64,000 bases of DNA from Cervus elaphus (lineage: Eukaryota; Chordata; Mammalia; Artiodactyla; Cervidae), in the NCBI RefSeq assembly GCF_910594005.1, contig NC_057823.1, forward strand, positions 61,006,015-61,070,014, in the 5' to 3' direction. Under the pieces are notes generated by a model. That model saw nothing but the letters and a program-made list of their open reading frames with translations. It was not told the DNA's origin and made no database searches. Position 1 is the first letter of the stretch; each line of letters starts with the position of its first letter. The translations under genes and the position numbers were made by a program. Below are positions 59,466-64,000 of the stretch, in pieces.

Positions 59466-59468
59466 CTG

Positions 59469-59715
59469 AGAGTTAGAGGGAAAGAGGAAGTGAGAAAGTG
59501 GGGGGGAAAGGAAGAAAAAAGTGGGGGGAAAGGAAGAAAAAAGTGAATAGGAAGAAGCAGGAGAGGAATGAGAAAAATTGTAAGAAAATACAAAGGATGA
59601 AAAAGAAGAGAAAAGGAGGATTTGGAAGGTCGAAAGAAAGAGGAAAGGAATAGAGAAGGAAAGGGAGGGATTGATAAAAGAAAAGGGTGAGGGGAAAGAA
59701 AATGAAAAAGGTTTA
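59469..59715 (-). promoter_or_regulatory. long pyrimidine-rich tract before common exon acceptor
   Basis: About 245 nt that are almost all purine on the plus strand, hence C/T on the HTR4 transcript, running straight into the CTCAG acceptor. It includes a tandem duplication of a 22-23 nt unit (gtggggggaaaggaagaaaa core) at 59498-59520 and 59521-59542. Such tracts bind U2AF and PTB family proteins; a role here is inference. Confidence 0.5.
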
Positions 59716-59934
59716 TCAGAAAAACTTTTGTTTTTCTTCTAATAAGCCTACAGCATATAAAACCATGACAGTAGAAAAGGAATATGCTTTTGGCTGCTTT
59801 GGGTCTTCTTATCTCTCAGAATTTCCATAAAAAACTTCTAGAATTTTGATAGGAACTAGAATAGCATAACTGAGGAAAAATGACATTTTTTCAATGCTAA
59901 GATTTCCAATTCACAAGCATGATAATTCTTTCTC

Positions 59935-60595
59935 TTTATGTAAGTCTTTCAGAATTTATTTCAGTAATATTTTATATTTTTATATAAATATCTTTTGCCA
60001 GATTTAACATAAATATTTGCACTTTTATTCTAATGCAAATAGTACTATGCTAAATTCATATTCCAAACTGTCTGCTGCTAATATGCAGAACTCTGAAAAA
60101 TTTTTGTATATTGGTTATGTATTCAACAATTTTGTTAAATTAGTAACTAATATTTCATCTTTAGATTCTTCTGAATGTTTTCCATGAATAATCATGTGAT
60201 CTGCAAATAATGACAACTTCATTTCTTTCTTTCTAGTCTTAATACCATTTTTCTTTGCATGTTGAACTTAGTAAGATCTCTAGTACAATACTGAATAAAA
60301 ATGGTAACAGTGGACACCATTGTTCCAGTCCCAGTTTTAGGAGGGGAGATTTCAATATTTTACTATTAAGTATGATATTTGCTGTCAGTTTTTTGTCAAT
60401 GCCCTCTATTTGAGAAAGCTTCCTTCTATTCTTACTTTGATGAAAAATTTTTAAATTATGATTGTATGTTGAAACTTGTCAATGCATTTTTGATAGTAAT
60501 AAGATGATCATGTGGGTTTTCCCTTCTTTCTTTAATTCATACAGTGGCATATAGTGTTGTATTACTGGTATAAACCTCACTCGCCTTGAATACTG
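59935..60595 (-). mobile_element. old L1 ORF2 fragment, antisense to plus strand
   Basis: Antisense L1 RT region: tgatctgcaaataatgacaa, actgaataaaaatggtaaca, tcaatgcatttttgatagta, agatgatcatgtgggttttc. Many lesions. Confidence 0.8.
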
Positions 60596-61384
60596 TGATA
60601 TACTAGATTCATCTTAGGAACTGAAAGACTTTTCTTCCACTTATAAACTCTGCATGCTGATGGCTCTTGGTTATCAGTCTTCTCTAGGAATAGATCTTGG
60701 TTGAAGAGAGCTGTGTAACCCAATGACACTTCCCCTCCTGAGGTCAGCCTGCATCCAGTGTGAACACACACGTGAATACAGATATGAACAAAAATATGTA
60801 TTATAAACAATATGCTATTTCATTCACTGTGTACACATTTAGTATCTTGTCTTATAGTATATTGTAAGGTTATAGTATACCTTCTTATTGAATTGACATT
60901 ATTATTATAATAAAATCTCTTTTTATCTCAGTATTACTTGCCTCAAGTCACAGGAACTTAATCCTATATTTCACCTAGGAACAAAGATTCATGATTTGCT
61001 AATTCAGTATTTGCAGCAACTTTATTACCATGAATAACAAGGATCAGCTACACATGTATAGAGAACACCTGGGTTACGCTAGTTTCTATCTAGGCCAATT
61101 CAATGTGCAAATGAGTGAAAGATATGAAATGCAACTACAATATCATGGAGCAAACACTAAGCATGTTAATAGTAAGCAGATGCCCCATTCCCCAGTTACA
61201 TGAATTAAACAGGGGATGCTTCTATCTCACTGTCACAAAAGAACACAGTTCACTAGGTTATTTCTCTTGGAAGTTCTACGTCAGAAGGTAAGAGTGCTGA
61301 GTCCTTGTTACAAATTTTGATGCACAGAAGCTTATACTTCCAAAGGTCTTCTCCATTAGGGATTAAGTTTAGCACAAACATAAG

Positions 61385-61600
61385 GACATAGACTCTTGGG
61401 TCCAGTAAGCTTGGGCTTAGCTCTAGTCACCAGCACTCCCTACCAATGACTTAACCTCGTTGACCCTCAGTTTCCTGAGAATGATAACAGGATTACTTCA
61501 CAGCACTGTTGTGAGTCCTGAGTGAGACAATGATTAAATTAACACAGGGCTCAGCACACAGTAAGTGTTCGACATTTGCTGGCCATTATTATATTTACCC
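61385..61600 (+). mobile_element. MIR SINE
   Basis: ttaacctcgttgaccctcag, actgttgtgagtcctgagtg, gctcagcacacagtaagtgt. Confidence 0.85.
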
Positions 61601-62364
61601 ACTCATTATTAGAAATTTGAATTTCACTTCCCCCAAGAGTGATAAAACTGAAAGCCTGAAAGAAAAGGGATAGGATTTAAAAAAATATCCATACAGTCTC
61701 CCTTGTACGGATCCCCTTTCATTTCTCCACTCCTCTGTCCCCAGCATTTCTTTCAGAAGCCCAAGGAACTCTTGTTCTGACATACCACATGCAAATCCTG
61801 GCCCAGTCTTGGCTTGGATATCCTTTCCTGGACAAAGAATAAGGCAAGATTAGGGGCTAGGAATGGGATGGAGAGAGGAATAGGCAGTTCCTATTCTGAC
61901 TGGTCCTCTTGGGTCAGAGCTCACTCTCAATCTCTCCTCCCCATTCCCTGGTCAGAGTCCTGGGATCCATCTTAAAGTAACTGCCTGACAACTTCCTTAG
62001 GGAAAAAAGTATATACATATATCTGCTAATGGATCCAAACCATAGCTTTCAATCTTCAATGCAAGTTTGATATTGAAAACAAAGTATGTCAGAGTTGGAA
62101 ACTCTTCAAGAGCATCTAGACAGGAGTTGACAGATGCCTGCAACCTGTGTTTTCCTGCACTGCTCAAAGACACTGTTCCCAATGAGGACCCAAGGATCTT
62201 CTCATCACAGCCCTTCAGGAAGTGGCTCAGTGACAGAGCTGGGCTCAGGGTCCAGTTCTGGACTCCTGGCCCATCATTCTCTGGAAACCTCCACCCCCAT
62301 GACAGGTTTTCCGTGGGTCACCATAAGCCTCAAAGGGTCTCAGCATGAAATGAGATGAAGGTGT

Positions 62365-62600
62365 CTTGGGATACTCAGGCTCTGGAGTTTGTCTGCTAAG
62401 CTTTGAATACCTGTTCCGCTATTCACTAGCTGTGAATTCACAGGCACATTACTTCACCATTTTTGAACCTGAGTTTTCTCAGTTGTGAAATGGGGGGAAA
62501 TTATTGTAATTTTCCCAAAGGGATGCTGCTGTCAGGATTACATGTATTTAGTGTACTACTTTCTGGCATACAGTAAACTTTCAAAAATGTTAGCCTGCTT
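62365..62600 (+). mobile_element. MIR SINE
   Basis: gctattcactagctgtgaat, gagttttctcagttgtgaaa, ttctggcatacagtaaactt; followed by a GTT repeat at 62603-62630. Confidence 0.8.
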
Positions 62601-62748
62601 TTTGTTGTTGTTGTTGTTGTTATTATTGTTATTCTGTCAGGATCTTTCTTAGGATACCCACCTAACCTGACATTGTTTGTTTATTTAGAATCCCAAGCAA
62701 ACAAAGTTAGTCAGACAGCAAACCCATAGGGTCTGCATGAGTACTCAC

Positions 62749-62902
62749 CAAATCAATTATTCCAATGTTATTCCAGCCTTGCATTATAGGGAGAAAAGAG
62801 ATAAACATGGGGATGACCCAGCAGCCTCCCAGCATTAATGCGATGCGCAGAGGGGTCATCTTGTTCCTATAGACCAAAGGCTGGCAGCAGATGGCATAAT
62901 AC
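62749..62902 (-). CDS. HTR4: HTR4 internal coding exon (end of DRY motif to TM4)
   Basis: Internal exon of the 5-HT4 serotonin receptor, a class A GPCR coupled to Gs. It is 154 nt: one G completing the Arg of DRY, then 51 codons reading YYAICCQPLVYRNKMTPLRI and on through TM4 (GGCWVIPMFISFLPIMQGW) to NNIGIIDL, which is residues 119-169 in human numbering. The acceptor reads CTCTCTCCAG/G at 62903-62904 and the donor TTG/GTGAGT at 62743-62748. Aspartate and arginine of DRY must come from an upstream exon beyond the window. Reading past the donor adds only unrelated codons, so the splice site is well supported. Met at position 150 is Thr in the human protein as I recall it. Identification is by direct protein recognition. 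Confidence 0.97.
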
Positions 62903-62904
62903 CT

Positions 62905-63160
62905 GGAGAGAGAATAGAGGGGGTGGGTGCCAAGGGAAAGGATAGATGAGAGGGAGAAGGAGGAGGCATAATTCATGAGAGAGTTCAGAGGAGAAGGGAA
63001 ATAAGAAGAGGGAATAGTGGGAAAGGGGAAAATTAGAGGGGGAAGTAGAGAATAAAAATAAGGAAGGAGGAAAAAAGAACGAGAAGGGGAAATTGGATGA
63101 GTGAGTAGTAGAGGAAGGGAGAGAGAAGTGGGAGAACAACAGAGAAAATAAAAAGCAATT
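62905..63160 (-). promoter_or_regulatory. long pyrimidine-rich tract before TM4 exon acceptor
   Basis: About 250 nt of strongly pyrimidine-biased transcript-strand sequence immediately upstream of the CTCTCTCCAG acceptor. It resembles in length and placement the tract before the next exon, although the two do not look like copies of one another. Confidence 0.5.
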
Positions 63161-63521
63161 GTACAATAAAATATTGTATTGTCCAGTGAGTTTCTGCTAC
63201 TATAAATATAAACTTTAGATCACACATATGAGAACCATTACCAGACATTGGTCCCATATCCCTCTTCCCCTCCCGATACCTGAGAAACTCAACATATACT
63301 GGAGAGTCTGCTCTGTCTCAGGCACAGACCTAACACTACCCTCATGCCTAGGAATTTTAAAGGCTACTGCCCAGCTCTCTGGGCGTCTGTGTCCAGATAT
63401 ATGCAGTCCTTTTGACAACAATGTGAGGTAACCCAGAGTTGACCCTACATCTGAACTCTAAGAACAGTATCTCAAACTTGCCCCATCCTCTTGATACCTA
63501 CCTACACTGAGTTGATGCTCT

Positions 63522-63690
63522 AAGTCAGTATTCTTTAAATTTTGGTCCAGGGATTCTGCCCTTCCTCTCTATATCAGACTCACCTGAGGAGATCTACTTA
63601 AAATGCAGATTTCAAAGATCTCCTGAAATAGAGCCTGAGGGGGAGGAACCTGCAGTTTGCATTCTGACAAGTGGAAATCATCACTGCTGT
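63522..63690. mobile_element. MER5-like hAT DNA transposon remnant
   Basis: cagtattctttaaattttgg, cagactcacctgaggagatc, tacttaaaatgcagatttca, gaacctgcagtttgcattct. Confidence 0.75.
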
Positions 63691-63959
63691 TTGCTACATA
63701 TGTCCAGTTCCTGGCCTCCTTGTGGTTGAGTGGGGCCAAATGACTATTTTGGCCTGAGTCATGAATAAAATCAACATGTATTATCTCTGGACTGAAGCAT
63801 TTCTCTCTGATACCAAGAAAGTAAAGCTTCAAATATTTCCTGCTCCATCATTTCCTACCTACTGGTAGAGACCATCTCATTCCCATTTATCAGGGTCTGA
63901 TCTCCTTCAGTGGACTCTCTGCTCATGGTTTGCAGAGCTCAGATTCTGCCTATATTACT

Positions 63960-64000
63960 GAAAGTGAAAGTGGAGTCACTCAGTCCTGTCTGACTAATTG
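63960..64000 (-). mobile_element. Bov-A2 SINE start, cut by window end
   Basis: gaaagtgaaagtggagtcac and ctcagtcctgtctgac match the reversed Bov-A2 linker and second monomer. Confidence 0.7.

Larger units (their letters stand above)
59466..62748 (-). other. HTR4: HTR4 intron between TM4 exon and common exon
   Basis: Complete 3.3-kb intron with GTGAGT donor and CTCAG acceptor. It interrupts the second extracellular loop between Leu169 and Ile170, in phase 0. It contains a pyrimidine-rich (transcript strand) tract at 59469-59715, an old antisense L1 at 59935-60595 and two MIRs at 61385-61600 and 62365-62600. An extra EL2 exon (isoform h) is known in human HTR4 and would have to lie here; I could not recognise one. 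No identifiable feature in 60600-61380 or 61605-62060. A degraded MIR-like stretch may lie at 62070-62290. Confidence 0.9.
62903..64000 (-). other. HTR4: HTR4 intron upstream of the TM4 exon (partial)
   Basis: 3' part of an intron whose upstream exon (ending at TM3, ..CISLDR) lies outside the window. It holds a purine-rich plus strand from 62905 to about 63160, a MER5-like DNA transposon remnant near 63522-63690, and the start of a Bov-A2 SINE cut by the window edge at 63960. I see nothing recognisable in 63165-63520 or 63695-63955. Confidence 0.85.

Noticed and set aside
1..64000. CRISPR arrays, phage, operons, defence systems
   Set aside because: No regularly spaced repeats, no dense ORFs and clear mammalian gene structure; not applicable.

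Overview
The window is mammalian, and specifically ruminant, nuclear DNA. The evidence is exon/intron structure with GT-AG splice sites, an AT-rich background packed with decayed MIR and L2 elements, and younger repeats restricted to ruminants: BovB (RTE) LINEs, Bov-tA and Bov-A2 SINEs, and CHR-type SINEs. Nothing prokaryotic is present. Species cannot be fixed; cattle, sheep, goat and deer all fit.

The only gene recognised is HTR4, the Gs-coupled serotonin receptor 5-HT4, on the minus strand, so transcription runs from high to low coordinates. Four coding exons are visible. The exon at 62749-62902 encodes the stretch after the DR of DRY through TM4. The exon at 58897-59465 encodes extracellular loop 2, TM5-TM7 and the proximal tail. 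It stops in phase after A-G of codon 359, where the known 5-HT4 isoforms diverge. Two alternative terminal exons follow in transcription order: the 5-HT4(b) tail at 36431-36521 (22.4 kb downstream) and the 5-HT4(a) tail at 5707-5791 (another 30.6 kb downstream). Each starts with the single G that completes Arg359 and ends in its own stop codon. The 5' exons (TM1-TM3) lie beyond 64000. Tail exons c, d and e/f/g, and the small exon h, were looked for and not recognised.

The rest is intron, 3' flank and repeats. From 1 to 5706 lies 3' flank or 3' UTR of isoform a, with C-rich runs and an L3/CR1 fragment. From 5792 to 36430 is the a-specific intron. It holds a multiply invaded L2, two BovB pieces flanking that block, an unusual 212-bp inverted duplication at 15634-15845/16605-16816, two LTRs and many SINEs. 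From 36522 to 58896 is the intron before exon b, holding a 1.7-kb L3/CR1 LINE whose 3' end abuts the exon b acceptor, a 1.2-kb BovB with dead reverse-transcriptase frames, and a SINE-rich stretch at 46.3-48.6 kb. From 59466 to 64000 are introns with an old L1 and long pyrimidine-rich (transcript strand) tracts just upstream of both splice acceptors.

No new multi-gene system is visible. The observations most worth a second look are the inverted duplication (a potential long hairpin in HTR4 pre-mRNA), the LINE abutting the exon b acceptor, the paired pyrimidine tracts, a tRNA-head/BovB-tail chimeric SINE, and clean insertion fossils with target-site duplications. Repeat family names and boundaries come from recall of consensus sequences, not from a search, so boundaries are good to about 5-30 bp except where a target-site duplication fixes them.
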